A stretch of DNA of 64,000 nt. Origin: Eonycteris spelaea. Taxonomy: Eukaryota; Chordata; Mammalia; Chiroptera; Pteropodidae. The notes beneath the pieces are model-generated. The model made no database searches. It was not told the origin of the DNA and saw only the letters and a program-made list of their open reading frames with translations. The stretch lies in NCBI GenBank assembly GCA_003508835.1, contig PUFA01000312.1, positions 1,178,501 to 1,242,500 on the forward strand, read 5' to 3'. Made by a program: the position numbers and the translations under genes. Of the stretch, positions 1 through 15,002 are shown one piece after another. Position 1 is the stretch's first letter, and each line of letters begins with the position of its first letter.

Positions 1-235
1 TTATTCTGCTTTCACTAGCAAAAGCCAACCAGGTGAGAGCCCGTATGCTGCCACCCAGACCACTAGAAATGCTTGCAGCGCGCCCCCAGGAGAGGAAAGC
101 TGATTGGCCAGGCCAGGTTAGGTGTCCACTTCCGAGCCAATCACTTCAGCCCAGGGGGCGGGGCTTCATAGTTGATTGGGAATCCAGTCAACACTCGCTT
201 CTGAGGGCCTACTATGAGCGAGGCGCTCTGCTCTA
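1..235 (+). promoter_or_regulatory. FLT3LG: Candidate FLT3LG upstream promoter with non-coding first exon
   Basis: The stretch has a GC box (GGGGCGGGGC near 157-166) and three CCAAT-type boxes in both orientations (ATTGG near 103, CCAAT near 137, ATTGG near 175). It ends in a strong splice donor, CTAG|GTGAGT, at 235/236. Human FLT3LG has non-coding 5' exons a few kb above its start codon, and the coding start here is at 3465, so a first exon ending at 235 fits. I cannot see a matching acceptor with certainty. It could instead be the end of something further left. The call is inference from motifs and position. Confidence 0.4.
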
Positions 236-609
236 GGTGAGTAGAAGGTGTATGAGTTCTCTCTTCCTGCTGTAACCAATTCCCACAAAGTTAATGGCTT
301 AAATGAAACAACACGAGTGTATTCTCAGAATTCTGGAGGGCAGAAGTCCCACGTGGGTTTCACTGAACTAAAATCAAGGTGTCAGGAAAGGCAAGGAATT
401 TGTCCCAAGGTCACTAGGGAGCCAGGAGGGTCTGTGAACAGAGGAGGGGTGGGCTCAGCTCTACTTGAAGGGCAAACACAACCTAAAGTCATATGCACTA
501 GAATAGTAGAAGCTCGGGGAAGCCACCCTACCCAGCCTGAGTTTGAGTGTGTGTGAGGTGAGGGTGAGGTGGCAGAAATCTGTCCAGGGAAGGTGCTGTC
601 TACATGGAG

Positions 610-1480
610 GGTTTTCCCTCAGCTTTATTGAGGTATGGTTGACAAAACTACGTATTTTGGTTGTACATGATTTTTTAAGGTGTGCAGCAGGATGATTTAA
701 TATGCATATGCATCATGAAACGGTTACCACAGTCAAGGAAATTACATCGGTCACCTCATAAATGTATGCGTGGTGAGAACACTTAGGATCTACTCTCTTT
801 GACGTGTACAGTCCAGAGTGCAGTATGGTTGGCTGTGGCTGTCACACTGTATAGTGCATCTGCAGAACTTGCTCATCTTCAGAATGAGAGCTAATATTCA
901 TCTCCCCGCTTCCCACACCCCCTACCCCTGGTGTAGAACCCCAACCGTTCTATTCCGGTTCTATGAGTTTGACTTTTTAAAATTCCACCTGTAAATGAGA
1001 TCACACTGTATTTTATTCGTCTTCTTCCATCTGGTCTATTTCACTTATCATAATGTCCTCCAGGTTTATCCATGTTGTCACAGTATTTCCGTTTTACGGC
1101 TAATATTCCATTATATATACATATTAAAACCTCACATCTTTACTGGTTCATCCATCAGGGGACAGGTCATTTCCATGTCTCGGCTCTTATAAATAATGCC
1201 ACCAGTGACCGTGGGAGCGCAGATACCTCTTCGCGATCCTGTTTCCATTCCCTTCAGATGTGTACCCAGCTGTGGGATTGCTGCATCACATGGTGTTTTT
1301 AATTTTATTTCCTGAGGAACCTCCACAGCTACTACATCATTTTCCATTTCCACCAACAGCTCACGGAGGGTTCCTTTTTTCCTCACCCTCGCCCACACTT
1401 GTGATCTCAGGCTTTTTGATAATAGCCATTCTAACAGGTGGGAAGTGGTTTATCTTGTGGTTTGGGTCTGCATTTCCCTG
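610..1480 (-). repeat. Old LINE-1 3'-region fragment, antisense
   Basis: The run contains the familiar antisense L1 3'-end text: attcca ttatatata, then a 'wish-you' stretch of target words such as ttcatccatcagggga, tcggctcttataaataatgcc and cagctgtgggattgctgcat. These mirror sense L1 phrases about AATGGAATATTATTCAGCC and CCAGCAATCCCACTTCTGGG. It is diverged and has no open frame. The 610-800 part (gctttattgaggtatggttg) is also typical of L1 3' sequence. Small open frames here are chance. Confidence 0.7.
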
Positions 1481-1539
1481 GAGACAAGGTGATGAGTGAC
1501 CGACCGCATTGAGTCTAGAGGTGTAATGAAGATCTGATT

Positions 1540-2060
1540 AGGAACGAGGCAGGGGACCCCAGGCTCCAAAAAGATAAGCGTGTACATCCTCACCAGTGTG
1601 TGACCTTATATGGAAAAACAGTCTTTACAGATGTAATTCAGTTAAGGATCTTGAGATAAGATCACCCCAGGTTGTCCAAGCCTAAATCTAAGAACCTGTG
1701 TCTCTACAACAGATTGAAGACACAGAAGAGGACAAAGCCCTGTGAAGCGGTGAAACTCAGCACCCAGCCCTCCTCCCCTTCCCGGGAGGTGGGAGGTGAG
1801 AGGGCAGCACATTAGCTGATACCAGTGCTCAAAATGCCAACCCTCTAATCCTGAGATTGGTCTTTCCTGCCCAACCAGCCCCCCATCCTGAATCACCTCA
1901 TTAGCCTAAGCTCAGGTGAGATCAGGGGCCCAACAAAAACACTCCTATCACTTATCTGGGGAATTCCGAGGACTTGGGGGTTTTCTCTCAGGGACAAAGA
2001 CCAGAGGTGTTCTCTTTTGTACAACAATAATGAAGGAAAGCAGCCTGGATTCATTTATTC
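1540..2060. repeat. Diverged interspersed repeat and unassigned sequence upstream of FLT3LG
   Basis: Around 1560-1700 the text (gtgtgaccttatatgg, agatgtaattcagttaag, gatcttgagataag) matches the same mammalian interspersed family as the better copy at 23.74-24.20 kb. The rest of 1700-2060 shows no gene or motif I can name. From 2060 to 2820 the sequence becomes GC-rich with a 17-base tandem duplication (gagtgcggtgggaggcg twice, near 2481-2516). I see no coding exon in this stretch. Confidence 0.45.
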
Positions 2061-3464
2061 ATTCATTTAGCAAGGTTGAGCTCCTTCCCTGAGCCAAGCA
2101 AGGCTCTAGGTGCTGGAGGTTCGGCAGGGTAAACAGACACCCACCGCGTTCCTTTTGGAACAGAAACCAACGAGAAGTGCGAAGTGCCTGGTGTGTCAGA
2201 AGGTGATAAGTGACAAGGGCGACTCCAAAACAGGGTTGCAGTTTGGAGAAGGGTGATAGGAGGAGCATTTGCCTGCATGTTTGAGCAAAGGCCCGAATAA
2301 GATGGGGGGGGGGCGGTGAGATGTGTGGGCATCTCGGTGGGGGGAGGGGGGCATTCAGGCTGTGGCATCGGCATCGGCCAGTGCAAAAGCCCTGGGGCAG
2401 GAGCGTGCCTGTCGGGGTGTAGTAGGAGGCCGGGCCAGAGGTCAGTTCTGTGCCAGCCACGAAGAGGACTTGGTCTCTCTCGGAGTGCGGTGGGAGGCGA
2501 GTGCGGTGGGAGGCGGGGCAGGGTTTGGAGCGGAGTAGGGACGTGAGCTGACTTAGATTTTCACAGGCTAGATGTGGGGACCAGGCTGAGGGGGTGTGGG
2601 CGGTGTACAGGAGCCAGGTGAGGAGGCCACAGTGATGATATTCAGACGCCCGGGTATGGCAGCGGGAATGGTGAGAAGTGACCGGATTCCGGATACATTC
2701 CGACGTTCCGCCAGCAAATTCGCTGGTGCACTGGATGCCTGGGCAGCGAGAGGCAAAATCACAAGTCCACGCCAAGGCTCGCGGCGGAGGAGGGCGAGGG
2801 GAAGGTTAAGGCGAAGATGAAGGACTCGGGGTGGCCCCCTCCGGGCCCTGTGTGCGTTGGTTCTGAGACCCGGGTTCGAGCCCCAACTCCCCATCCACTG
2901 CGAGTCCTACCCGGGGGATTCGGCCCAACCTCAAGCCCTACCGCGCAGGGCGCCCTCCGTGGCGTGAGCTGCCACCTGTCACCACCAGGTGGCGCCCCTG
3001 GCCTCAGCCAAATCCACCCCAGTTCACTATCTCCCCCCAAAATTTCCTTTCACTTTCACTCTCTCGCTGTCACCCTGCCTGGCTCTCTCCACACCCAGTC
3101 AGGGCTAGCTTGGTGCGCGAGGAGAAATGGGCTCCGGGTCCCTGAGGGGCGGAGCTGGGGTCCCCCTCCTCGGGCCGAGGGAGGAGGGGTGGGGGTCGGA
3201 TTCCTGGGTCCCTGTCTGGGGGAGGGTTCCGGGGACCGGACGTCGGGGTTCTTAGAAGGGGAGATGCCGGGTTTTCACCATAACTGGGGCGCACGCAGGA
3301 AGCCCGAGGGAGAAGGAGGAGGAAACTTAGCCACATCAAGGGGCCAAGGGAGGGGCGAGGACGTGAAGAGGCGGGTGAGGAAGGGGCTGGGGTGTAGGTG
3401 TCCGACACTCGCTCTTCTGTCCCTTCCAAGATCTGGCCACAGGCATGAGGGGCCCCTGGCCGAG

Positions 3465-6400
3465 ATGATAGTGTTGGCGCCAGCCTGGAGCCCAACCGTG
3501 CGTATACCTGGGACACAAGGTGGGGGGAAGGCAGGGCAGTGTCGAGACGCGCGGAGCTGAGAGGGGAGATGCCCGGGGCGGGAGAGACGGGCAGAGGATG
3601 AACAGGAGGTGGGCGAGACGGACTGAGGTGGGGGGACATGGAGACAAATGGAGGTAGGGGAGACACAGGGATGGGTGAGGGGGACAGGGCAGAGGCAGAC
3701 AGACAGGGGTGGAGGGAGATGAATGGAGGTGAGGGGAGGTAGACAGGGGTTGCGGGACGAAACAGGGAGCTGGGTGCAGATGGAGGACCCGGATGGAAGG
3801 AGAGCCGGGAGAGTGAGCACAGGAGGGCAGGGGGTGGACACAGAAGAGAAGATGCCGGGCAGAGGTCAGCGGAGACCAAGACCCATGGGCCAAGTTGGGA
3901 GATGGGGACAGAGAGAGAGACGGGGTGAAGGAGCCTGAAAACAGCATGGGACCGGAGCGGGGAGAGCCGGGGACAGAGGGTCCGACGTGGGCAGACGGGA
4001 GCCGGACAGAGCAGGGGCCTGGGGAAAGCGGAGCGCGGGGGAGACGGGCGAGCAGGGGGCCGGGGCGTCGCCCGGCCTGGGGTGCGGCGCCAACAGGGCT
4101 GTGCGCTCCGCCCCACAGACCTCCCTGCTGCTACTGCTGCTGCTCAGCCCCGGCCTTCGGGGGACCCCCGACTGCTCCTTCCGCCACAGCCCTATCTCGT
4201 CCACCTTCGCGGACACCATCCGCAAGCTGGTGAGCCGCGCACCCCGCGTCCCCTCCCGCCGCCCTGTCCCAGGCCCGGCTTCTGTGGCCGGGTCTCGGTG
4301 CCCCCGTCTGGGGCTCTGTCTTTGTGTCTTCCTGTCCCCCACTTCCCTGGGTGTCAACAGCCCTATTTCTTCCCGTCTGCAGCCTGGCCTGACCCCGTTT
4401 TCTCCCACAGTCTGACTACCTGCTGCAAGACTACCCGGTCACGGTGGCGTCCAACCTGCAGGACGTGAGTCAGGGGTGGGAGGGGCCTGGGCGGAGGTGG
4501 GAAAGAGGCTCGAGAGCCCGCCCCTCAGGGGACCAGGCCAACCCGGCCCCCTCCTCGCTCAGATGCCGGAGTCCGGCCCCCAGCCCCTCCGCCCTCCACA
4601 GGCTCCCGGCCTCTCCTTCCTCCCTGCCCCAGGGCCCCAGAGCTCAGGCTGTCTCTCCCCCAGGACAAACTCTGCGGGGCCTTCTGGCGCCTAGTCCTGG
4701 CCCAGCGCTGGATGGGACGGCTCAAGACTGTGGCTGGGTCCCAGATGCAAAGCCTGCTGGAGGCCGTCAACACCGAGATACACTTTGTCACCTTATGTAC
4801 CTTCCAGGTCAGCCTGAACTTGGGGGACAAGTGAGGGGAGTGAGATGTCTTCCTAGGGAATGGGAAGCGAAGCTCACCCCGGCCTTACTGGAGATTTCTT
4901 TTGATGGAGCAACTCAAGAGAGGTGGAGCTGGAACCCCAGTCCCCTGGGGGCCCGTCCCTGAGCCCTAACACCGGAGGCTGGTGAAGGGCCTGGGCCCAG
5001 TGCACGAATCTCGAGCGTATTTTTCAGGCTCTGCTGCAGGGCGTTGCTAAGGGGTTCTCTCCCCAATCAGCCAGGAGAAGCAGGGGATCTAAATGCCTCC
5101 GCACCCAGGTCTCCCCCAGCCATTGCTAGGCATTGCTAAGGATGCTTTTCCCTAACAACCAGGGGCAGCAAGGGGCCGGACTCTCCCTCTGAGATCCGGG
5201 CCTGGCTGGGCCCCTTCGCTGGGCGTTGCTGGGCAGGGGAGGCCCTTGGCCTGAGGTGACGGGGGCAGCGCGGTGGTGACGTCTCCCTCCCCTGCCCCCA
5301 GCCCCTCCCCAGCTGTCTTCGCTTCGTCCAGACCAACATCTCCCACCTCCTGCAGGACACCTCCGAGCAGCTGCTGGCCCTGAAGCCCTGGATCACCCGC
5401 TGGAATTTCTCCGGGTGCCTGGAGCTGCAGTGTCAGCCGGGTAAAGCCCCCCAGCCCCCAGCCCGGCCCCTCCTCTTCACCCTCACAGCCCCTCACGCCA
5501 TCCCCTCGGGGCGTCCCCGTCCCCACCACTCCCATGAGCTGCGTGCCCATGGGCATGTTCCCTCAAGTTCATTCCCCATAACAGGACTCAGTTTACCCAT
5601 CTCTGACAAGGGATGACAGTCCCTTCCTGTTCATCTAAGGCGACCCTGTGCCCTAGCACTAGGAGGAGAGTCTCACTGATTAAGTAGATATTTTCTAGTA
5701 GCCATTTTTTAAAAGTTTACAAAAATGTAAATTCACTTTTGTTCAGGATTTTTATATTCTATCGACCATAGCAGTTATTATTCAGAGTCTTCCTGTCCTT
5801 GGACTATTTTTCTACTAAATCTGTCAGGTGCTGAGAGAATAGTTAAGGAAAACTCACTCGAAGTAGATTTTTCCTCAATTTCCAATATTTTTCATTTATA
5901 TTTAGCTTCGTTAGTCATTTGTACTTACACTTCTGCTATTTATTTACTCAACCAAGTGTTATTAGCCACCTCCCCGGTGCCTGGCACTGGTGACATGGCA
6001 TGGAACAAGGCCAAGTCCGTGCACATTTGGGGCATACATGCTAATCAGGACACAGACAATAAACTTGTAAAGAATCAAATAGACAGGAAAACATCTGAGT
6101 GTAAACAAGCCCTATGCAGGCAAATTAAAACAAGATGATGAAATCACAGGCTGAGGTTGTTGTTGGAATGTCGCTTAAAGTTGGGAACAAGGGGAACAGC
6201 CAGCACAAAAGCTCTGGGGCAGAAACCTGCCTACAGGAAGAGGCAGAGGGTGGGACATGAGGGTACAGAGGGACCAAAGGGGGCCAGGTGGTGTGGGGCC
6301 CTGTGGGCCATCAGACCTTCATGCATTGTATTTTTCATTATTTATTATCTATTTGTTCATTCATTCAAATATGTAACTTACGTAAATTAAACTTTTATAG

Positions 6401-7103
6401 TATTTAGTGAGCACTGAGTAGTGGGTCCTGGCAAATAAATATGACAGATGAAGGTGCTGTCCCCTATATGCAGCTCACAGACTATTAGGGGACAAATTAA
6501 AAATAAAGTGATATAAAAGCCCTAGAAATACTTGTTCAGTTATAAAATAAGGCAGCCTTCCTACGTGCCAGGCCTCGTTCCAAGCTCTTTCTGTACATGA
6601 GCTCACATAAGCTTTGTGGCAAACTTACGAGGCAGGTGTAGTGATGCTCCCATTTCACAGATCAGGAGACTGGCACAGAGAGGCCAGCAGCCCACCCAAG
6701 GTCACACAGCCAGCACCAGGAAGGTCTTTTCTTCCTTGGCCTCGCCCTTCTCCTTGGTCACACAGCCCCCTCTCTGCCCTCAGACTCCTCCACCCTGCTG
6801 TCCCCAAGGATCTCTGGGGCTTTGGGGGCCACTGTTCCACCAGCCCCTCAGGCCCCTCTGCTGCTCCTCTGCTGCTGCTGCTCCTGCCGATGGCCCTCCT
6901 GCTGGCCACCATCTGGTGCCTGTGCTGGCGAAGGAGGAGGCAGGGGACACCCTACCCTGGGGAGCAGGTGAGCCAGCAGGGTGGGCGGAGGGGTAGGGAG
7001 GGCTGAGGGAATGGCCAGAGGCCCTGGTCACCCAACTATGGCTGACCCTGTGGGGGCTGCAGGTGCCACCTGCTGCAGTCCCCAGGACATGCTACCCCTA
7101 TAG
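3465..7103 (+). CDS. FLT3LG: Fms-related tyrosine kinase 3 ligand, seven coding exons, two apparent frameshifts
   Basis: FLT3LG is a membrane-anchored cytokine that activates FLT3 on haematopoietic progenitors and drives dendritic-cell development. Coding exons are 3465-3497, 4119-4229, 4411-4464, 4664-4807, 5302-5440, 6784-6967 and 7063-7103, all with GT/AG borders. The product has a Leu-rich signal peptide (to about residue 26), the helical cytokine core ([40 protein letters not shown]), two N-glycan sites (NIS, NFS), then a stalk, a membrane segment and a basic WRRRR stop-transfer. Two breaks are seen. In exon 6 the frame slips by one missing base inside the CTC/CTG run at about 6868-6875, just at the membrane segment. 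In exon 7 one base is missing near 7075 (gctgc/agtcccc). Adding one base at each gives 235 codons, the human length, ending at TAG 7101-7103. Read literally, the frame entering exon 6 would give a Cys-rich tail and no membrane anchor. I favour sequence error. Confidence 0.92.
3550..3960. repeat. Purine-rich low-complexity tract in FLT3LG intron 1
   Basis: The plus strand is strongly G/A-biased, with loosely repeated blocks such as gacaggg, ggaggtg and gagacagg. The long minus-strand open frames over this tract (Pro/Ser/His-rich) are a consequence of the composition and not a gene. It lies inside the intron between coding exons 1 and 2 of FLT3LG. Confidence 0.6.
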
Positions 7104-7177
7104 CTGGTGGCCAACTGACTCATCTCTAGATGAGGACTCATCTAGAGTCTTCACCAAGCTGAGGACTCTGGACTTCA

Positions 7178-7213
7178 TCTGTGTGTGTGTGTGTGTGTGC
7201 GTGCGTGCGCGCC
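7178..7213 (+). repeat. (GT)n microsatellite
   Basis: A run of about eleven GT dinucleotides continues into a degenerate GTGC/GCGC tract immediately downstream of the FLT3LG stop. It probably lies in the 3' untranslated region or just beyond. Confidence 0.9.
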
Positions 7214-7929
7214 CGCATGTGCGCATGTGCACGCACCTGTCAGCAAGGGAGGGGTAGGTCAGCTCTGGATGCAGGGTGACCCCTCCAGGGCCACGAGGGG
7301 CACAGGCTGGAAGAGACAGACTGGAGTCCAAATAGGAAGATGAGTGAGGGTCCAGGAGTGAACAAGGGCTCAGCCAGACTGGGACCATGGAGATGGAGAG
7401 GAGGGGACGGGCAGAGTCAGGACTCAGGGATCGGGAGGTACAGACTTGCGGGGTAGAGTGGCACAGATGACCCTAGCTAGGTCTGGCCCAGTGACTGGAT
7501 GAACAGTGGGCAACCTAGAGGAGGAGGGAAATTAAGGCATGACAGCGAGCTCAGTGGGGACCTGTAGGCGTGAGGGACTCCTGGGGAGAGATATTCAGAT
7601 ATAGGAATCTGCAAGCCGGGAGAGAGCTGCATCCTGGAGCAGGCAGAGGGGACCCCTCCAGGTGTGAAAAAGCTCAGGGTGCTCCAGCCTGAGGCGGCTG
7701 TGGGTGGGGTGTTGAAAAACACCACAGGAAAATCCGGGCCTCAGACGCCCGGCAGGGGAGTTGCTAGTATATCCTGAGCAGAGCAGCAGCAAGCCATGGG
7801 AGGCATGTGACAGAGGAAAGGGCCTGGGATCAGGTGTGGGGGCTGGGGGCAGGTGAGTCAGTGGAGAGCAAGGAGTGAAGCCTCAGCGGGTTCCCGACAG
7901 CAAGAAACATTTTGCAGGAATCACGTGCA

Positions 7930-8150
7930 CCTGTAGTGCCTCTGTGACACGGGCCTTGCGCTGGGGCTCCCACACATTCACTTGCTTAACTGAGAAGCCG
8001 GTACGATTATTACCTCCGTTTCACAGAGGCTGAAACCAAGGCACAGAGAGGTAAATAAGTTGCCAAAAGACACACAGCTCATGAGGGACAGAGCCAAGAT
8101 CTGACTGAACTGTCTGGTTCTGGCACCTGTGCCTTTCACTCTTCTGCCTC
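7930..8150 (+). repeat. MIR-type SINE fragment
   Basis: Text typical of MIR: a run reading ttacctccgtttcacagagg, then gaaaccaaggcacagagagg, taaataagttgcc and cacacagctca. Similar ancient MIR pieces are at about 6560-6720 and 9275-9360. The rest of 7260-10030 between FLT3LG and RPL13A has no gene that I can support. Confidence 0.7.
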
Positions 8151-8249
8151 AGTTTCCTTATCTGTACAAAACACTAATAATAGTCCTTCTACCATTGAGT
8201 TGTCTAGAGGGTAAGTGAGACGACACATGCAAAGCCTTTAGGGCAGCAT

Positions 8250-8810
8250 GGTGTGACGCTGTCCAACGGAAATAGAACACAAGAAAAATAAGTGATTTTA
8301 AATTTTCTAATGGCTTCATTAAGAAAAAAAAAGTAAAAGGGGTCAGTTTCCTTTATTCTTTTTAATTTTTATTTTTCAATTCTAGTTGACATTTAATATT
8401 ATTTTCTATAGTTTCAGGTGTAAAAGCAGAGCGGTTAGACATGTATATAATATTACTATTATTATAATATATAATACATTATATAATATTACTTATATAT
8501 AAATAATATTACTAATACATCTGACACTGTTAAGTCATCGCAACACTATTGACTATATTCTGTATGCTAGAAACAGGTTACTTTAAATTATTTTATTTCA
8601 TCTTGCATATCCAAAATATTGCCATTTCAACATGTAATCAATATTTTTAAAAATTATTCATGGGATCCTTTACACTTTTTCCATACCGACTCTTCATATG
8701 TATATGCTACCCCATGGCGCATCTCAATTCAGAGGCTAAATTTTTATCAAAAAACTCGATGTGTAGTTAGGGTTCATGGAATTTACAGTTGCTGAAGTAG
8801 ATTCACCTAT
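8250..8810. repeat. Old DNA-transposon copy interrupted by AT-rich LINE-like sequence
   Basis: Left part (gtgacgctgtccaacggaaatagaac, broken here as gtccaacgg and aaatagaacacaag) and right part (tccaaaatattgcc, atttcaacatgtaatc, gcgcatctcaattcag) belong to one interspersed family. Between them, 8340-8575 is AT-rich and looks like a later insertion, with a degenerate taatatta microsatellite at 8440-8520. Other copies of the same family appear near 16.78-16.90 kb and 57.31-57.65 kb. I recognise the family text but not a sure family name. Confidence 0.5.
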
Positions 8811-9929
8811 TCAAGGTGTTTGAAACATACAGAGGTTTTCCAAGAAGGATGTTTGGAGGATGTTTCTAAATGTAATGGTTTTTCATTTCAGCACTTGTTT
8901 CTGAACAGAAATTTTTATTCTAATTTTTTTGTAAGTAATACATCGAGAAGTTTTCCTCCCACCTGTGTCCCTGTCCAGCATCCTGTTTTCTCGCCCCGCC
9001 CAATAACCACGCTATTAAAGATAAAATCAGGGAAAATTAAAAACTCGGGTGCACTGGCTACGTTTGGAGGGGTCAATATTCACGTGGCTGGGATGGCGGC
9101 TGTGGTGGAGAGCACAGATCTAGAACGTTTCCATCACCGCGAAGCCCTCCTGGACAGCGAGGCCCGCACTCGTAGTGAGCGCTGGCTGTGCGTGACCTTG
9201 ATTTCTAAGTCTGGGCAGAGCCTGAGCTTCCTGCTTTCCTCTGTCCAGGGATCCACAAACGGCCCATTGAGACAGACACATCTATCATCCCATTTTACAG
9301 AGGAGGACACTGAGGCCCAGAGAGAGGAGTTACCCGCCAGAGGACACAGAGCCAGGACTCGAAGGAAGTCAGCTAGAGACTGGTCCTTTCTTCGGCAGCA
9401 CTGCCCCTGTCACTCTCTCCCGAGGATGGAGGCAACGCCAGCACCCAGCGTCGGCCGCAGCCCCACCTGTCCCCCTCTGTACAAAGTCCTTGTCTCCAGG
9501 AAACTGTATATAAATCAGCCTTTTCTACCAGCTCTGGCCAGGCCTGTCTGTGGATGGGACATGGTGTGGATGGGGCAGTTTGGATCGGAGTCATAGTTTT
9601 TCAGTTAATGCAATGAATGTTTTGTTCGAAACCTGTTTTCCGAGACCTCATGGGGCCCAGGCCCGGTACCGGCCCCGGACGGGAGTCAGAACCAGTTCGG
9701 CCTTCTCGGGGCTCAAGACATGGGACACAGCCTCAGTACATGACGATGGCGGCTTCGGACGCCGTAGGGGCCCCGAGGGGTCACCTGAGCCAGTGCAGGC
9801 CATCACATGCCCTACAGCCTGCGGTCGCTTGAGGGGTAAAAACGACGCTTCTCGCTCACACCGCAGGCAGTTTGCGCGAGAAACACAGGCAACCCCTCAA
9901 ACACATGGAGGCCAAAGCTGGACAGCCCC

Positions 9930-10173
9930 ACCCCACGTGATCCCTCGCCCCGCACTATCATGGCCGCTGGGAACGGTTCCCGGATTGGACAATCAAGAGG
10001 CGACCCACCTTCTAAAGTGGGGGGAGGGACTCCCTGCGCACGCGCACGACGCTGGCCAATAAAACAACGGAAAGGTGTGCACGTGTCCGTGTTGCGTCAC
10101 TTCCTCCGCCCCTGTTTCAAGGGATAAGAAACCCTGCGCCTAAGTGTCCCTCTTTCCCCGGCGGCTGCCGAAG
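9930..10173 (+). promoter_or_regulatory. RPL13A: RPL13A promoter with pyrimidine-rich start
   Basis: An E-box inside cccacgtgatc (9932-9942) is followed by an NRF1-like palindrome tgcgcacgcgca (10035-10046) and a CCAAT box (10056-10060). The transcription start is probably within the pyrimidine tract ctctttcccc (10150-10159), as expected for a 5'TOP ribosomal-protein mRNA. The leader would then be only about 20 bases before AAGATGG. There is no TATA box at the usual distance. The exact start is inferred. Confidence 0.65.
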
Positions 10174-13167
<2,994 letters not shown>

Positions 13168-13171
13168 GCGC

Positions 13172-13177
13172 AATAAA
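13172..13177 (+). terminator. RPL13A: RPL13A poly(A) signal AATAAA
   Basis: AATAAA lies four bases after the RPL13A stop codon (TGA 13165-13167). The very short 3' untranslated region is usual for a ribosomal-protein mRNA. Cleavage would fall near 13190-13200. Confidence 0.9.
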
Positions 13178-14639
13178 ATTGACACTTATTCCTCATGCCT
13201 GGCCTGCCCTTCCTCCATCGCCGCCCTAGGATGTAGGTGGGGGGACCGCTAGGGGCTTCCTTCCAGGGTCCACAGGCAACCTGGGCCTTAGAAAGCTGTT
13301 GCTGTTAGTCACTACTCTGTTTTAAAAAGGTCCATTGATAAGTTCCAGTGGCTCTAAACTGTGTAGGAGTGATTTGTGACCTTGTTCACAAATGTGTCAG
13401 GAAATGACTTGGAACAGTCAGTTCAGTTTGAGGATTCTCAAGTTAGCTGAAAAAATGTTTCCGCTTCCCAGGCGGTCAGGTGCTATGCTGTCGACTCTGC
13501 AGCTGTTAGGAGGTGAGGAAACACTTGGTGGCAGACCAAGCCCTGTGTGCCAAGGGAACAGACCAGATGCACGTCCTGGGACAGCTCAGGAGTCACAGGC
13601 CTTGCCTTGTGCTTTCCCTGTATCTTGTGATCAGAAACAAATAAATTATTTTTACAGAAATTTGGTGTCTGCAGTGTGTGTCTGCCATGGAGGCAGACCC
13701 AGGGGAGCAGGCTTTTGACAATAAAGGGGCGGAGGGACTTGAACAGTAAAACTGGTCTGCAGGAGTCCTTCACAGGTGAGTGGGTAAATATTACTTTATA
13801 ACCTGTCATTCGTGGAGAATTAAACAACTAGAGATTTGCCTGATTTCTCAAACCGTCTGGCCTATGTTGCCCAGTTGACAGAGCTGCCTCAGTCTTCAGC
13901 TGCAAAGTATGGGCTTACCAGCGTTCTAAAGCTGTCCCCCAGGGGGCGTGGACTATCCCAGTCTTTTGCCACGGTAAGGGGGTCTGTACCCTGTAAAGAA
14001 AGTTGGCAGGAAACATTGCAAGCTTCATTAGAAGCTAGAAGTGGACTATTTCCTAAGCTCATAATTATCTGTAAGACTGCAGGTAGATCTGCCAGGGTGA
14101 GTCCCTAGAAGGGTAAGAGCATTTGGCAGGTAACAGGCCCTTAAGTTACCCTTGGTCACTCCATCAGAACCTGTCCCCATTCCACTGGAGTCGCCTAATA
14201 GGCCTTAGACCCCCATACCACAGGAAATGCTTGACAAAGGCAAGCAGGTCTCCCTTGAAAAGGAAGTTAGATTTATGCTGCCCCTGGGCTGGGGTTGGTG
14301 GGCAATGCTTAAAAATAATTTTCTAATTTAGTTCAAAATTCAAATGGCTGACCCACAAAGGAAGCCAGGTAATGAGAGACATTTTACCATTCAGGAGCAA
14401 GTTAGAACTTGACATTCTATCTTACCTAATCTCGAACGTCCACAGTTAGCCCTGGCTTTGGTTTCCTCAGGATCATTAGCATGTGGACAGTGTTTGAACC
14501 CCTTCTGGGACTCTGGCTCCCCAGGGAGCTACCCCCAGAAGAGATCAAAGATAGAGTTTCATTCTGAAGTAAAGCAACAGGGCATGTCAAATCAGCCTGG
14601 GGAAAGCACAATGGGTTAAGTCTGGCTTTATAAAACTAG

Positions 14640-14890
14640 GTCTTTCCACTTCAAAAGACCATTACAAAGATGAAGACTAGCCACAGATTGGGAGAAAATA
14701 CTGGCAAATCATTTCACTTGTGAACAACTTGTATCCTGAATATATATTTTTTTAAATCTCAGTAACAGACAAACCAAGTAAAAATGAGACATAGATTTGA
14801 ATAGTAATCTAACCAAAGAAAGCGTCCAGATGGCCAATGAGCCCATGAACATAATTGATATTCGGCAGAGAATGCACGTGAAACTGCTGA
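14640..14890 (+). repeat. LINE-1 fragment, sense
   Basis: The text attgggagaaaatactggc, acaacttgtatcc and gtccagatggccaatgag is the end of the L1 ORF2 region on the sense strand. It is diverged and without an open frame. Upstream sequence at 13200-14640 is unique or unrecognised: I see no gene there, and the short open frames have no family features. Confidence 0.65.
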
Positions 14891-15002
14891 TGTTTAATCT
14901 TCATGTAGGACAAAGGAAATCGAGCTAAGCCAACTGTGGGAACATTTCAAAGCTCTAGTTCCATCTTGCCCAATTGCCCACCACCGAAGCATCCTGCCAG
15001 GC

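Noticed and set aside
2059..4116. Long minus-strand open frames of up to 348 codons before and over FLT3LG exon 1
   Set aside because: They are Pro/Ser/His-rich products of purine-rich low-complexity DNA, have no family motif and overlap real FLT3LG exons on the other strand.
7178..7257. A long Val-Cys repeat tail for FLT3LG ending at 7257
   Set aside because: It arises only if the exon 7 base loss is taken as real and the (GT)n is translated. With one base added, the reading stops at 7103 at the human protein length.
8820..9596. 258-codon plus-strand open frame between FLT3LG and RPL13A
   Set aside because: It crosses MIR and transposon text, has low-complexity composition, and I see no domain, splice partners or start context.
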